A stretch of DNA of 64,000 bases from Arcuatula senhousia (lineage: Eukaryota; Mollusca; Bivalvia; Mytilida; Mytilidae): assembly GCA_963971305.1 (NCBI GenBank), contig OZ020308.1:31773275-31837274 (forward strand). The letters are read 5' to 3'. A program made the position numbers and the translations under genes. Below are positions 1 to 11,241 of the stretch, piece after piece. The notes beneath the pieces were generated by a model, which had not been told where the DNA came from, ran no database searches, and was given only the letters and a program-made list of their open reading frames with translations. The stretch's first letter is position 1; every line of letters begins with the position of its first letter.

Positions 1-511
1 AGTTTCTAAAGAAGGGATTGATTTGATATTTGGTAAACATCTACTTCCTGTTTGTCTAGTTGACATTAATTTTGCAAGGAGGTGGGGTATGCTTAGCATG
101 ACAATGCTTGAAATTTCATGTTGATTTTTTATACGACCGCAAAAAATTTGTGGACGTATAATGTATGATGCTGTCGTCGTCTGTTAACTTAAGTGTAACC
201 ACGATAACTTTAGTTCTAGTTATCGGATTGCTATGAATTTTGACAGTGATGTTTCTTACCATTAAAGGATGGATTGGACTGATTTTGGGGGTTCTCACTT
301 TTTTCGTTTAAAAATTAGGGGCCAAAAAGGGGCAAAAAATGCTACTTTTTTGTTTGTTCCCACAATAACATTTCTTCTGGTTAACTAAATGCTGTTGAAT
401 TTTACTCTAATGTTTTATACCATAAATGGATGAATGGGATTGATTTTGGGGGGTCCCCCCTTTATTCATTTAGAAATTAGGGGCCCAAAAAGGGCCAAAA
501 ATTCAATTTTT

Positions 512-2033
512 AGCTCACCTGGACCGAAGGTCCATGTGAGCTATTGCCATCACTTGGCGTCCGTCGTCGTCCGTCGTCGTTAACATTTTTCAAACGTTAA
601 CTCCTCTAACACCATAAGTCCAATGGCTTTTAAATTTGGCACAGTTGTTAATTAGCATAGGTAGTGTAAAACTAGCGTGGGGATTTTTGATTCGTTGAAA
701 AACATGGCCGCCATGGCTAAAAATAGAACATAGGGGTAAATTGCAGTTTTTTGCAAATAACTCAAAAACGGTAACAGATACCAAAATTCTGGCATAGGGT
801 AAAAGTGATCAGCACCTCAAGATCTACCTGCCCAGAAATTTTCAAGAAGATCCAACAACCGATGTGGGAGTTATTGCCCTTTTTCTGGATTTTTTCAAAA
901 TTTTGCACTTATTTAGCCCTATATCTTGAAAACTATACAAGATATTTTAAAAATTCAAATTGCATATGATTAAGCACATCAAGATCTACATTTCATGTAA
1001 TTAGGTCAAAGCTGTAGAACCATTTCTTTTAGGAGTTATGGCCCTTAAAGCATCAAAATTTACCATTTTTCATTACTTTTACCCTGAATTTCAAAGTTTA
1101 ACTTGTCTGACACAATAAATCCAACTTCAACCAAACTTGGCAAAGTTGTTTAATAGCATTAATACTACAATTCTGTCTTTCGGATTTTCGATTCGTCAAA
1201 AAATATGGCCTCCATGGCTTAAAATAGAACATAGGGGTCAAATAACAGTTTTTTGCAAATAACTCAAAAACGGTAACAGATATCAAAATTCTGATGGGAG
1301 ACAAAAGTGATTAGCATCTTAAGATCTACCTGCCCTGAAATTTTCAAGAAGATCCAACAAATGACATAGGAGTTATTGCCCCTTTTCTGAATTTTTTCTA
1401 AATTTTGCACTTATTTAGCTCTATATCTTGAAAACTATACAAGATATTTCAAAAATTCAAATTGCATATGATTAAGCACATCAAGATCTACAATTCATGT
1501 AATTAGGTCAAAGCTGTAGAACCATTTCTTTTAGGAGTTATGGCCCTTAAAACGTCAATATTTACCATTGTTCATTACTTTTCCCCTGACTTGTCTGAAA
1601 CGGTAAGACTAACTGCATCTTAACATGGCACACTGTTTGATAGCTTATATGCTACAACTCTATCGTTCAGATTTTTGATTCGTAAAAAAACATGGCCACC
1701 ATGGCTAAAAATAGAACATAGGGGCAAATTTAATTTTCTTGCTAATAACTCAAAACTGGTTTCAGATATCAAAATTGTTCAAGAATCAAAAGTAATCAGC
1801 ATATTAAGATCTACCTGTCCTGAAATTTCAGAAAAGATCTGACTGCTGATGTGGGAGTTATTGTTCTTTTTCCTAATTTTTGCCAAATTTGCACTTATTA
1901 AGCCCAATATCTTGAAAACTAACCAAGATATTTCATAAATTTAAATCGCATATGGTTAAGCAAAATAATATCTACAAATATATGTATCTGTGTAGTTCAG
2001 GTGAGCGATTCAGGCTCTTGGGAGCCTCTTGTT
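512..2033 (+). mobile_element. Family B non-coding element, complete copy 1
   Basis: The head is a 31-bp hairpin (512-542, AGCTCACCTGGACC then inverse), followed by CGTCCGTCGTCGTCCGTCG. The body contains about three diverged direct repeats of roughly 470 bp, each with 'catggccgccatggctaaaaatag'-like and 'aataactcaaaaacgg' blocks. Near the 3' end the head returns inverted as CAGGTGAGC (1998-2006), followed by a 6-bp-stem hairpin AGGCTC/GAGCCT (2012-2027) and the end CTTGTT (2033). It sits in a T-run of family A. Small ORFs inside are not coding. Confidence 0.75.
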
Positions 2034-2194
2034 TTATTTGTTTGCGTAAAACATGGGTCCTGCTTGGCCAATTGCTATGAAATTTGACAATGATTTGCCT
2101 TAACATTAAAGCACACATGGGATCAATTTTTGGGGTACCTCCTTTTTTGCATTTTGAGATAAGGGGCCCCAAAAGGGACCAAAAATGCACCTTT

Positions 2195-3090
2195 TTATTA
2201 GGGACGCCCTATAGTTTTCACTTTGTCCGTCTGTCCGTCCGTCAACAATTCTTGTGAACACTAAAACTCAAAAACACCACAGTTCTGAAACTTTGTACAG
2301 CTACTTAGTAGCATGTCATAGTTTGAATATTAAAATTTCATGCAAAAATGAGAAATATTTTTGGAAAAAAACTTCATTTTTTATCAAAAATCAAAGATTT
2401 TGAGAATTGGACTTTGTGAACACTAAAACTAAAAACCTTTTAACAATACAGTTCTGAAACTTTGTACAGTTGCTAAGTAGCATGTCATGATTTGCATATG
2501 AAAATTTCGTGCAAATCTGTATAATATTTTTTGAAAAAAATTCATTTTTTATCGAAAATCACAGATTTTGAGAATTGGATTTTGTGAACACTAAAACTCA
2601 AAAACTGTTAACAATACAGTTCTAAAACTTTGTACAGCTGCTAAGTAGCATGTAATAATTTGCATATTAAAATTTCGTGCAAATCTGTTTGATATTTTAA
2701 AAAAAAAACTTCATTTTTTATCGAAAATCACAGATTTTAAGAATTGGACTTTGTGAACACTTAAACTAAAAAATTGTTAACAATACAGTTCAGAAACTTT
2801 GTACAGCTGCTAAGTAGCATGTCATGATTTGCATATTAAAATTTCGTGCAAATCTGAATAATATTTTTGTAAAAAACTTCATTTTTTATCGAAAATCACA
2901 GATTTTGAGAATTGGAATTTGTGAACAATAAAACTCAAAGGCTAATAACTTCATACACATTCATGGAACATGCCTTAGTGGTTATAATCAAAGTTCGTAT
3001 GATTTTGAAAACACTTAGATTTTTGCCGCAGGGCCCTTTCTGACTTTGTCAGTATTCTAGATTCTGGTCCTATTTAGAAATTTTTTTTTG
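2195..3090 (+). mobile_element. Family G element inserted in family A, with 168-bp tandem units
   Basis: A head TAGGGACGCCCTA (imperfect palindrome) is followed by GTCCGTCTGTCCGTCCGTC. Then come four to five direct repeats of about 168 bp (anchor GTGAACACTAAAACT near 2255, 2417, 2584, 2753 and 2921). The copy at 36.3 kb shows family A uninterrupted at this point, which supports an insertion. The right boundary is approximate. Confidence 0.6.
2250..2940 (+). repeat. 168-bp tandem repeat, about 4 copies
   Basis: Each unit carries 'gtgaacactaaaact', 'acagttctgaaactttgta', 'aagtagcatgt' and 'atcgaaaatcacag' in order. Spacing is about 168 bp with a few per cent divergence. It forms the body of the family G element. 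Confidence 0.75.
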
Positions 3091-3099
3091 CAGGTTAAG

Positions 3100-4080
3100 T
3101 CTTGTCAAGTAGTGAATACAAAATAGGGGATAAATTTTTGCACCAACCCTTCTTCCGTTATAAAATTAGAGGCCAAAAGGTGCCAAAATCGAAACTTTTT
3201 TATTTATTGTCTGATTTAAAAAATTGTTTTGCTTATTATAGTTCTTGTCAAATAGTGAATTTACAAAATTTTAATTTGTGACACTCTGCTCCTCCTTATT
3301 ATTGTTAGGGGCTAAAATGGACAAAAATGAAAAGGTAGCAGATATCCTTTATAAAGGGCCTAAAGGGGTAATACTTTTGTTAAACTGTAATTTATTGTTG
3401 GTCAGCTTTTGAAAAAAAAATGAATCATTGTGCAATGTTGAAGGAAAGTCCACCAAAGGCTGCATGTGTCAAAAATTTTTGTCAGTCCACCATGGGCTGC
3501 ATGTGTCCAGAGCAAGTGACTATTCATATTGGGCCTAAAACGCACCTTGTCGGTCATCAGTCTGTCCTAAACTTTTGTGACAGATTTTTATGCTTATTAT
3601 AGAAAGACTGGTTTGAAATTTGCTATACAGCTTCACCATGATGAGTTGTATGAATGGGTTTGGCAATTTCATAAAATTTCATAGCATACTTCTTGGCTGT
3701 TGATGAACAGATTGATTTAAAGTTTTGCCACAACTCCTCCATGATGGTTTGTACAGTGTCTCCTTTCCTTGTACATTGAATCAGGCGGGCAGGCGTGCAT
3801 GGGGTGTCAACAATTGGTTTCTGGACCATAACTTAAAAAAAGTTTTTGTCTATTACCTTCATGAAACTTTTGGATATGTTTTACTTATCACCTAAGGAGA
3901 AACCCTATTTATGTTCAGGAAATTCCCTATTGAATTTTGATTCCTTTCAAGGTCAAGGTCGCAGCTTTAGAAAAATGTCTGAAAATTGATACCAAGAGTT
4001 GTTTCTGAACAATAACTAGATCTGTAAGAAATTTGAGGATATGGACAGGTATGACCAAAGAAGGATCCTTATAAAAGTTT
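3100..4080. other. End of family A, then a stretch with no recognised feature
   Basis: Family A sequence runs to about 3550. From 3600 to 4080 I see diverged intergenic repeat-like sequence. An open frame at 3623-3829 (minus) shows no recognisable domain. Confidence 0.4.
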
Positions 4081-4084
4081 GCCT

Positions 4085-4365
4085 AAGTAAGTCCCAGAAA
4101 CCTGGCATTGGGCAAGGCTGCTTTGCCCATAAGTGGTTTAGGATGTGTGCCCTGCATGGTTGAATGGGGAAAGCCATGTCATCTTGTATGCAAGTTCCGA
4201 AAGATGCCACATTCCACACACGTTAAAGAACCCTGCTGCAGGATCACCTGCAGGAGGCTTTATTACCTGAACCTACTAATCCCTTCTTTTTGCTGTGGCA
4301 GTCTAATATCATCATCATTTCTTTTATTACCCCTTTCACATTCATGTTCCTTATATGACTGAAAT
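4085..4365 (+). mobile_element. SINE-like element, relative of the second SINE family
   Basis: The block around 4215-4255 (CACACGTTAAAGAACCCTGC) matches the reverse complement of the second SINE family at 60472-60905, in which the same 'acgttaaagaaccctgctgcagg' order occurs. The 3' part 'tttcacattcatgttcctt' fits the same body. The ends are not defined. Open frames here are by-products of the SINE. Confidence 0.5.
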
Positions 4366-4493
4366 ATTGTTGTGAGGAGGTAAAACTTCACTTTCTCACT
4401 CCTATTTTATACCAAAAGCTGCATTTAGTTTGTATCAAGTGGAGTATGCTGAGCTCAACAACCAATACAATTTCTTGTCTTTTAATGTTTTAG

Positions 4494-4629
4494 AAAAGAA
4501 AGATTGGATTATTACTCCAAGAGAGAAAAGGCAGTTTCCACACCTACAGAGTGCATGTCCATAATCATAGATGGCATGGATCAGGCAAAAACAGGACTAC
4601 CTCATTTTAGAGGATGGGCAAGACCAAAG
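4494..4629 (+). CDS. DUF7869-like gene, first visible exon
   Basis: The acceptor is TTTTAG at 4493 and the donor is GTATTT at 4630. One leading base completes a codon from a missing upstream exon, then KERLDYYSKREKAV, followed by the DGMDQAK motif whose Asp residues are the likely first acidic positions. It ends on a codon boundary. Confidence 0.65.
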
Positions 4630-7600
4630 GTATTTAGAATTTTCAGCTGCACAGCTAAATATAATAAATATAAAATGTCACACTTTTGCCCCTTTTGGGC
4701 CCCTCGTTCCTAAACAAAAAGAGAAGGGACACCCAAAATCATCCCCACCCTTTAATTTATGGCGAGTAACACTACTGTAAAGTTTCATAGCATTTGGTCA
4801 ACCAAAACAAGTTATTGTGGAAACAAATAAAAAAGTTGCTTTTTTTGCCCCTTTAGGGCCCTTAGTTTCTAAACGAAAAAAAGAGGGGACACCCAAAATC
4901 AGCCAAACCCTTCCTTTTATGGTAAGTAACATTGCTGTAAAGTTTCATAGCATTTGGTCAACCAGAACAAAAGTTATTATGGAAAAGATTTAAAAAGTTG
5001 CTTTTTTGGCCCCATTTGGGCCTCTAATTTCTAAACAAAAAAAAGAGGGGACACCCAAAATCAGCCCAACCCTTCCTTTTATGGTAAGTAAAGTTTCTTA
5101 GCATTTGGTCAACTAGAACAAAAGTTATTGTGGAAACAAATAAAAAAGTCACTTTTTTGTCCCTTTAGGGCCCCTAATTTCTAAATGAAAAAAGAAGGGA
5201 CACCCAAAATTAGCCCAACCCTTTCTATTATAGTATGTAACATTACTGTAAAGTTTCATAGCATTTGGTCAACCAGAACAAAAGTTATTGTGGAAAAAAA
5301 TTTAAGTTACTTTTTTGGCCCCTTTTGGGCCCCTAATTTCTAAACGAAATTATAAAAAGTTCCTTAAAGGGGAGGTGCACATCTTCAATATATCTGTAAT
5401 CACTGTGTAAAATTTCAGAAAGATCTAGTGTTTGGTTTTTGAGATTCAGATTAAACAAGACGTGCACCCCATAGCGGGACTGGCGGACGGACGGACGGAC
5501 GGAGTGACCCGGCTACTAGACCTGATTTCGCCTTCAGCGACGCAGGTAAAAAGCTGTGTTTCTTCTACTTTTTAGCTCACCTGTCCTAAAAAGTCACGTG
5601 AGCTATTGCCATCACTTGGTGTCTGTCATTGTATGATGTCTGTTGTCCATTGCATTAAACATTTCACATTTTTGCTACCTCCTTAGAAACTATTTGACCA
5701 ATTTCGACCAAACTTTTCAGAATTGATGTATGGATGATCCCTTACTTAGATTGCAAACATTTTTCAAATCCAGCAAAAAACATGGCTGCCAAGTCTGAAC
5801 ATAGTTTTACATTGGACCCTATGGGAAAAATGCATTCAGCTATTTTCTCTGCAACTATTAACCACAATGGAACCAAACTTTATAGAAATGATGTGCGGGA
5901 AGACCTTTACCCATTTCAATGGCTCACTTTGTATATATTTGGATGGTTTTGAACTGTAAAATCTATATATCAATAGTCAATTTCCTATTAGTCCTAGGTG
6001 GATGAAATTGGTATACAAATGTCCCTGTAGTACCTCTCTGTGTCTACATCCTCATCATTTGAACTTGACCTTGATTTTCTCCATGGGTGACTAACTTTTT
6101 TCAATACATTATGTTAGGCTGGGAAAGGTTTTATTAGCCCTTTGATATCTAAAGAACTGTTTGCCCTATGTAGATGAAATATGATGGTTTGAAAATGAAT
6201 GACTTTATGAGGAAGATGATTTTGAAACAGGCTAACATACCTAGTGTAACTCTTGTTTTATTTCAGGAAGCCAAAAAATACTTGAAGACACATATAACTG
6301 GAACCATTGTGCATGGAAAAGGCAACCTATTTTTCATTGATTGCAATGAATACTCTCATGACCCAAATTTAACTGCAACCTGTCTTCTTAATGCTCTGTA
6401 TGAACAGATGACAGGATATCATCTACCTCCAACACTTTATATCCAGTGTGATAACTGCGGCAGAGAGAACAAAAACAAAGTCATACTGGCCTTTCTTGCA
6501 TATCTGTGTATGAAAGGATATGTAAAAGATGTAAGTTTGAGCTTTCTGTTAATTTTATGCACCCTGTCATCACATAAGGGCTATTTCAGAAATAAAGTAT
6601 CTTCTGGGGGCAGATATAGGGGTACCACTTATAAATTTGAATTAAAAAACACATAATATATAATAAAAAGTTCACAAATCCCAACTTCCCCACCTATAAG
6701 ATTTTAAAATGATGGCGTTCTGCCCCCAGGAGACATTTTTTTCTGGAAGAGCCCTTCAACTTTCTACAGAATGAACTTTACATAAGTTTTAAGCTGTTTA
6801 GCAGGTTATTGGACTTTGACTTCCTGTACAACAATTTAATGATTTTTTTCTTCTATTGGGTCAGTGGTAAAATGTTTGTAACACTTTTCTCAAAAGCCAT
6901 TAATGGTAGGCTCCTGAAATAATGTATGCAGTCTCAAGTATGTGTCTAATAGGCTAATAGGTTGTAACCTATTTAGGGGGTGTGGAAAATTGTATTGCTT
7001 GCTGTTCATTGAGCAGGGACCTGGAATCTGTTCTTTTAAATATTAATGACAATGACATTATTCCAAATTGCTTTCTTTGTTGTGTCCAAATCCAAATGTT
7101 TCAATATCTTAAGCAGAAAATGAAAGTCTTGAAAAATACAACTTTTAGTGCTTTGTTAAAATTTCCTCTTCTCAGTTTCTTTATTTTCAATGACTATTTT
7201 ATTTACATATCAGTGTGTTTGAAAAAAAATAATGTTATCTAATAATTTGGCAATGATATATGGTCAATATCATAATGTTGGGTCCATGTCTGGGTGAAAT
7301 ATTTAGATGAAAGATTTGGAATCCTTAGCACAATTCTTTTGCATTTTATCAAAATACCTCATGTTTTGTTGTTTATACTAAATAGGTATTTCTGGAGTTA
7401 GAGTTTAAATGCCTTTTGTGCGTAGGAGGGGACTTAAGATTAAGGGATAAGTGTTTAATAAAGCAGTGACTTATATAAGAAATTTATCATTATATTTTCA
7501 CAAATTTGGTTTTTTAATTCAATTGCTACTTATACTCAGTTGCCACTAATGTAATGACAATAGCATGCTCATCATATTAAAAAAACAGGCTCTGCCAGCA

Positions 7601-10444
7601 AATTCCAGAAAAAGGGCAATAACTTCTTGTTTGATCTTCTTGAATCTTGAACATTTCTAGACAGGTAGATTCTGATGTGCTGACCACTTTTATCCATACC
7701 AGAGTTTGATATCTGATACTGTTTTTGAGTTTTACTTGTACTAGCATGACTAGGTTATTTGGTTAAAGTGTATATGAGTTGTATATGTTACAGGTTTACT
7801 TATCTTTCCTAATGAAAGGACACACCCATGAAGATGTTGACCAGCGATTCAGTACTATCTCACAACATCTCTGTAAAGTCAATGCTATGACAATGTCTTC
7901 ATTGAAGGATGAGATCAGGAAAGCCTTTGTGACTCCATGTCATGTAGAACAACTGGGAACTGTGTGGAATGTAAGAGAATGGATGTCAGATTCAATCAAC
8001 ACCATTCAATACCACTCTTATGCACATCAGTTTTGGTAATTTAATATTTTGTAATAAACACGAAAAAGAAGATAGCTTAAAGACAGTTTTTCTATATTTG
8101 CTTGGAATATATTATGATTATAGTTGACATATATTACAAATTAAAAAGGATACAAGGTTTCATCTCTTTTTAGACTTCCCATACATATATCTACTTCTGG
8201 TGTACTAAGTGTAATGGATTTTTTTTTACAGGATTGTAGTAATGGAAACTTTTAAACAAAAATTACACCACGATAATTTCTGCTTTTATAGTACGTGCAT
8301 TCTTGACCTATACAAGTATATAGAATATTTCAGACCAATGAATGATTTAGTGTATCCTTAGCACTGCTCAGTGTGAAATTATAAGTTTGTTCAGTGGCTT
8401 CTTTGTTCTAGTCCTAATTCTATAAAAACAAAAATAAATAAATATTTTTGTTTTGTAGGTTAACTGTTGACTCTCCTGGTCATGTTTCAATGAAGGCACG
8501 TCTCTGGTCCACAGAAGAATGGTACCCTGCACCTGATGAAGACCCCATTGAACTCCTATTGTATGATCAATACAATAAACAGTGCATTCCAACAGGTATA
8601 AATTGTCCAATGTAATAATTATCCCCCCTTTTTAGAGAGTGGGCTTTATTGGAATCAACTTGTCTATTTTCTGGAACTTGTGACAGATTTCTTTGCTTAA
8701 ATTAACACTAATATGATATTTGGTATACATCATGTTGTGTTGTACTGTGCCGATTTATCAGACATCTACTTCCTATTTGCCAAGCCAACTCACATGATTT
8801 TTTCAAATTTTTGTCTCGCCTGCGACAAAAGTCCAAGAAGGCGACGTTTCACAACGGCAGCGGCGTTGTCCACAATTTGTAAGAGTTTTTTTCTTGTGTC
8901 TGTTTAACAACTTTTACTTATGGTAGGTCAATGATATTTGGTATGCATTATTATCCGCATAATTGTAGATAAAATCCATGGTCAATTTATACAGATGCCC
9001 CTGATTTTACGGTCCAGTGACTTTTGACATTTTACTCTGTTTATATAGGACTTGTACATGTTGTAAGAGTTTTTTCTTGGGTCCGTTTAACAACTTCTAC
9101 TCATGGTAGACCAATTATATTTGATGTGCATCATCATCAGGATAGTTGAAGATCAAATCCAATAAGGTTGAATTGTGCATATGCCACTGCAGTCATGGTT
9201 CACTGATTGACATTTTACTCTGTTTCCAACAGGGACAGGCCAGACATCTCTCTGTGTTAGCAGTTTATAATTTTTTGTAACAGAGTTTCAGCTTTTAATG
9301 AAAACATTGAAATGATATTTGGTGAACATCTTCACTATGTCTTTCCAATTCAGTTTTGTTGGACATCTATTTCCTGTTTACCAAGATGACTTAATCTTGC
9401 ATTGAGTATGGGAATGCTTGTTCTTGCTGAACAGTAGCAAAATCCCAATCATATACATGTACATTTATTTATAAATCCATTAAACATGCTTGTAATTTCA
9501 CAAATACTTTCAATGTGTAAGGCACTGTGGCCTGAAAAGTTTATGCCCAATTTTGAAATGTTGTTTAATACCACAAAGTTATAGGTTCAGAACAAATTTC
9601 ATTTAGATATTTCACTTTAGTGATTAAATTTGTCATTCTGATTTCAATTATGGGGTTACTATATCAGATTTGAATTTTTGCATGATGAGACCACAGCGCT
9701 GGATATGAATGCTTTATAGAAAGCAAATTCTGTTACCTGGAGTGTCTGCTTGAATGATTAGCATGTAAGTTGATGTCAAAAGTTTTCATGCACCTGCGAT
9801 GAGTTGTGTAGGCATTTAGTTTTCAAAAGTCAGTCAATGTCTGCTCCTCCTTATAAACTTTTTTGTCAAGTGTTTCTTGGACACAGTGAATAATAAAGAT
9901 TGGAAATTCTGCTGGATGATTCAGTATAACAAACTATTAGTCCTATGTAATATGGGGACCTGTCAAAACCTTACTTTCTCTTTGGACTGTGGTGGCAAAT
10001 GTGTATCCTCAATATCTTTTAAGATATCAACAAGATAAAATTTTTGTGTTTGCACTTTGCAGAGAGCTGCAGCTAACACAATGAGCCAATGATTCTTATC
10101 TGCTTGAAGATCAGTGTAGAAATAAGCCTTTGATATTTAAATTGAAATTTGTTTATTTCTATTTTAAATTAGGGATTCCATCAACTGTTGATCCTGATTT
10201 TGAAAAACTTGATCTGGATGACTTTAAACAGAACATCAGCAAGATGAAAAGTCATTTAACACATCATCAATATGAGGAATGGAATGAATTTTGTGAGAAT
10301 CCTCATGATAGTGCAAGGCGGAGAAACCTATGGCCTCTCTCTTCTATTCTTCCTGTTCATAAGGTCATAGCCTTACCTGTAACAGTAAATACAGCACCCA
10401 CAGACATTCATGACTTTATTGAACAGGAACGAAACAGACCCAGA
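4494..10444 (+). CDS. DUF7869-type transposase-like protein, five exons, 5' incomplete
   Basis: I join exons 4494-4629, 6267-6530, 7794-8035, 8459-8595 and 10173-10444. All four introns are GT-AG and the phases agree (0, 0, 2, 1), giving about 350 codons with no stop. Motifs in order are IIIDGMDQAKTGLPHF, THITGTIVHGKG, QCDNCGRENKNK, FLMKGHTHEDVDQRFS and MKARLWSTEEW. These match the pattern I recall for the DUF7869 family (many paralogues in molluscs and cnidarians). The spaced Asp residues and the GHTHEDVDQ block suggest an RNase H/DDE-like fold; that is inference. The first exon lacks an initiator, so upstream exons lie before 4494 or are lost. The introns carry old B and D repeat fragments. 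It may be a domesticated or recently active element gene. Confidence 0.7.
4655..5345 (-). mobile_element. Family A body fragment (minus), about four units of 155-160 bp
   Basis: Reverse-oriented family A units recur with the anchor 'ctaatttctaaacgaaaaa' near 4865, 5020, 5175 and 5335. Each is followed by 'gggacacccaaaatcagccc' and 'ttatggtaagtaacatt'. No head or tail is present. Confidence 0.65.
5350..5560 (-). mobile_element. Head of another hairpin-headed repeat family (minus)
   Basis: Read on the minus strand, it starts TTTTTACCTGCGTCGCTGAAGG and reaches a CCGTCCGTCCGTCCGTCCG run by 5490. The layout is the same as in the other families. It is only a fragment. Confidence 0.45.
5571..5950 (+). 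mobile_element. Family B 5' fragment, diverged
   Basis: The head AGCTCACCTGTCCTAAAAAG with its inverse CACGTGAGCT is followed by ATTGCCATCACTTGG and a few hundred bases of B-like body, including 'aacatggctgcca'. No tail is seen. Confidence 0.6.
6267..6530 (+). CDS. DUF7869-like gene, second visible exon
   Basis: The acceptor is TTTCAG and the donor is GTAAGT, a strong site. It is 88 codons, phase 0 at both ends. It carries THITGTIVHGKGNLFFIDC and QCDNCGRENKNK, the most conserved blocks of the family, followed by a hydrophobic stretch. Confidence 0.7.
6531..7590 (+). other. Intron without recognised element
   Basis: AT-rich intron sequence. Short open frames such as the one at 6982-7242 have no recognisable domain. 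I see no repeat family here. Confidence 0.4.
7595..7737 (-). mobile_element. Old family B fragment in an intron (minus)
   Basis: The reverse complement aligns by eye with the B body: the 'aataactcaaaaac', 'agtgatcagcac', 'agatctacctg' and 'gagttattgccctttttctgg' blocks occur in order, heavily diverged. Confidence 0.5.
7794..8035 (+). CDS. DUF7869-like gene, third visible exon
   Basis: The acceptor is GTTACAG and the donor is GTAATT. It starts in phase 0 and ends in phase 2. It encodes VYLSFLMKGHTHEDVDQRFS, then an amphipathic stretch ending in HQF. The GHTHEDVDQ block is the family hallmark. Confidence 0.7.
8459..8595 (+). CDS. DUF7869-like gene, fourth visible exon
   Basis: The acceptor TTTTGTAG follows a T-rich tract, and the donor is GTATAA. 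One base completes the split codon from the previous exon. It encodes LTVDSPGHVSMKARLWSTEE and an acidic stretch, and ends in phase 1. Confidence 0.65.
8807..9350 (+). mobile_element. Family D fragment with head
   Basis: The head TTTTTGTCTCGCCTGCGAC matches the complete D copy at 13809. The body has two diverged direct repeats of about 170 bp (anchor 'gtaagagttttttcttg' near 8880 and 9065). The tail is absent. Confidence 0.5.
9351..10130. other. Intron with no recognised feature
   Basis: I see diverged repeat-like text at the start ('ggacatctatttcctgttta') and nothing else that I can name. Confidence 0.35.
10173..10444 (+). CDS. DUF7869-like gene, fifth visible exon
   Basis: The acceptor is AAATTAG and the donor is GTAAGA. 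Two bases complete the split Gly codon, then IPSTVDPDFEKLDLDDFKQN and a charged region, ending RNRPR in phase 0. It has no stop, so at least one more exon is needed. Confidence 0.65.
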
Positions 10445-10997
10445 GTAAGACATTGAAATATTTAGTTACTTGTTTTACCACTTGAAAAAAACTTGATAAT
10501 GTTCATGTATTTTATACCCCAACTCTTTATACAGAGGGATAGGTCTATCAATCAGCCTGGCTGAAACTTTGGTAATAGATTTCTTGAATTATAATGAACA
10601 GATTGATTTGATATTTTTTAAAAGCTTCACCATGAGATGTTCTGTGCCTATCCAGTCAAGGTTTGTCGCACATCTACTTCCTGTTTTTCAAGGTGACCTT
10701 AGTTTTGCAACTAATTTTTCAATCTTAACACATTTGAAGAAGAACTTAAAGTCTCATGGCATTTCAATCGATAGTATGCTGTTAGAACAAATGTTAGCCA
10801 TACATCAAGACAATTTAACATGTTTTACTTAAGACAAATTGAATTAATGAGGAAATAATAATTTTTGAAAATGAAATACTACTTTTCATGGACTTCCAAG
10901 TCCCTCCAACACAAGGTAAGAAGGCAAAAAATTGAGTTTGTGATTCACATTGTACTTAAACCGAAAATACTTCTGAAAGAACATATATAATTTTAAT

Positions 10998-11235
10998 ACC
11001 CCCCAATTAAAAAGTGGGTGGTATATAGTGTTCATGGTGTCAGTGTGTCCGTCCGTCCTTCTGTCCATCTTTAACGCCTTACGGTACCCATCTTTAATCC
11101 GCCAATCCTCCTAAACCAATTGTATTTCAACAAAATTTTCGCACATTTTTACTGATAATGTAGATGTGCACCTCCTATTTTAAAATTGATTGAATCGATA
11201 TTTTGGTTTTACCAGAGCAAAACATGGACTAAGCC
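10998..11235 (+). mobile_element. Family J head fragment, left of a B insertion
   Basis: The imperfect hairpin head AATACCCCCCAATT...GTGGGTGGTAT is followed by GTGTCCGTCCGTCC. The body text 'gatgtagatgtgcacctcct' recurs right of the B element at about 12735, so B2 sits between two copies or within a duplicated J element. Confidence 0.5.
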
Positions 11236-11241
11236 ATTTTT

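Larger units (their letters stand above)
130..3550 (+). mobile_element. Family A non-coding element, copy 1, with two nested insertions
   Basis: It starts with a 31-bp near-palindrome (130-160, TATACGACCGCAAAA then its inverse) after a T-run, followed by body units of the type 'ccataaaaggatgg...gattttgggggtcccccctttttcgtttagaaattaggggccaaaaagggg'-like sequence. The body is interrupted at 512-2033 by family B and at about 2195-3090 by family G. It resumes with sequence matching the uninterrupted copy at 35945-36891, including the CCACCATGGGCTGCATGTG block near 3490. The true 3' end is decayed. There is no coding capacity. The element class is inferred; the repeat relationship is seen directly. 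Confidence 0.7.

Noticed and set aside
3623..3829. A 68-codon minus-strand gene
   Set aside because: It has no domain or splice context and lies in diverged repeat-like sequence.
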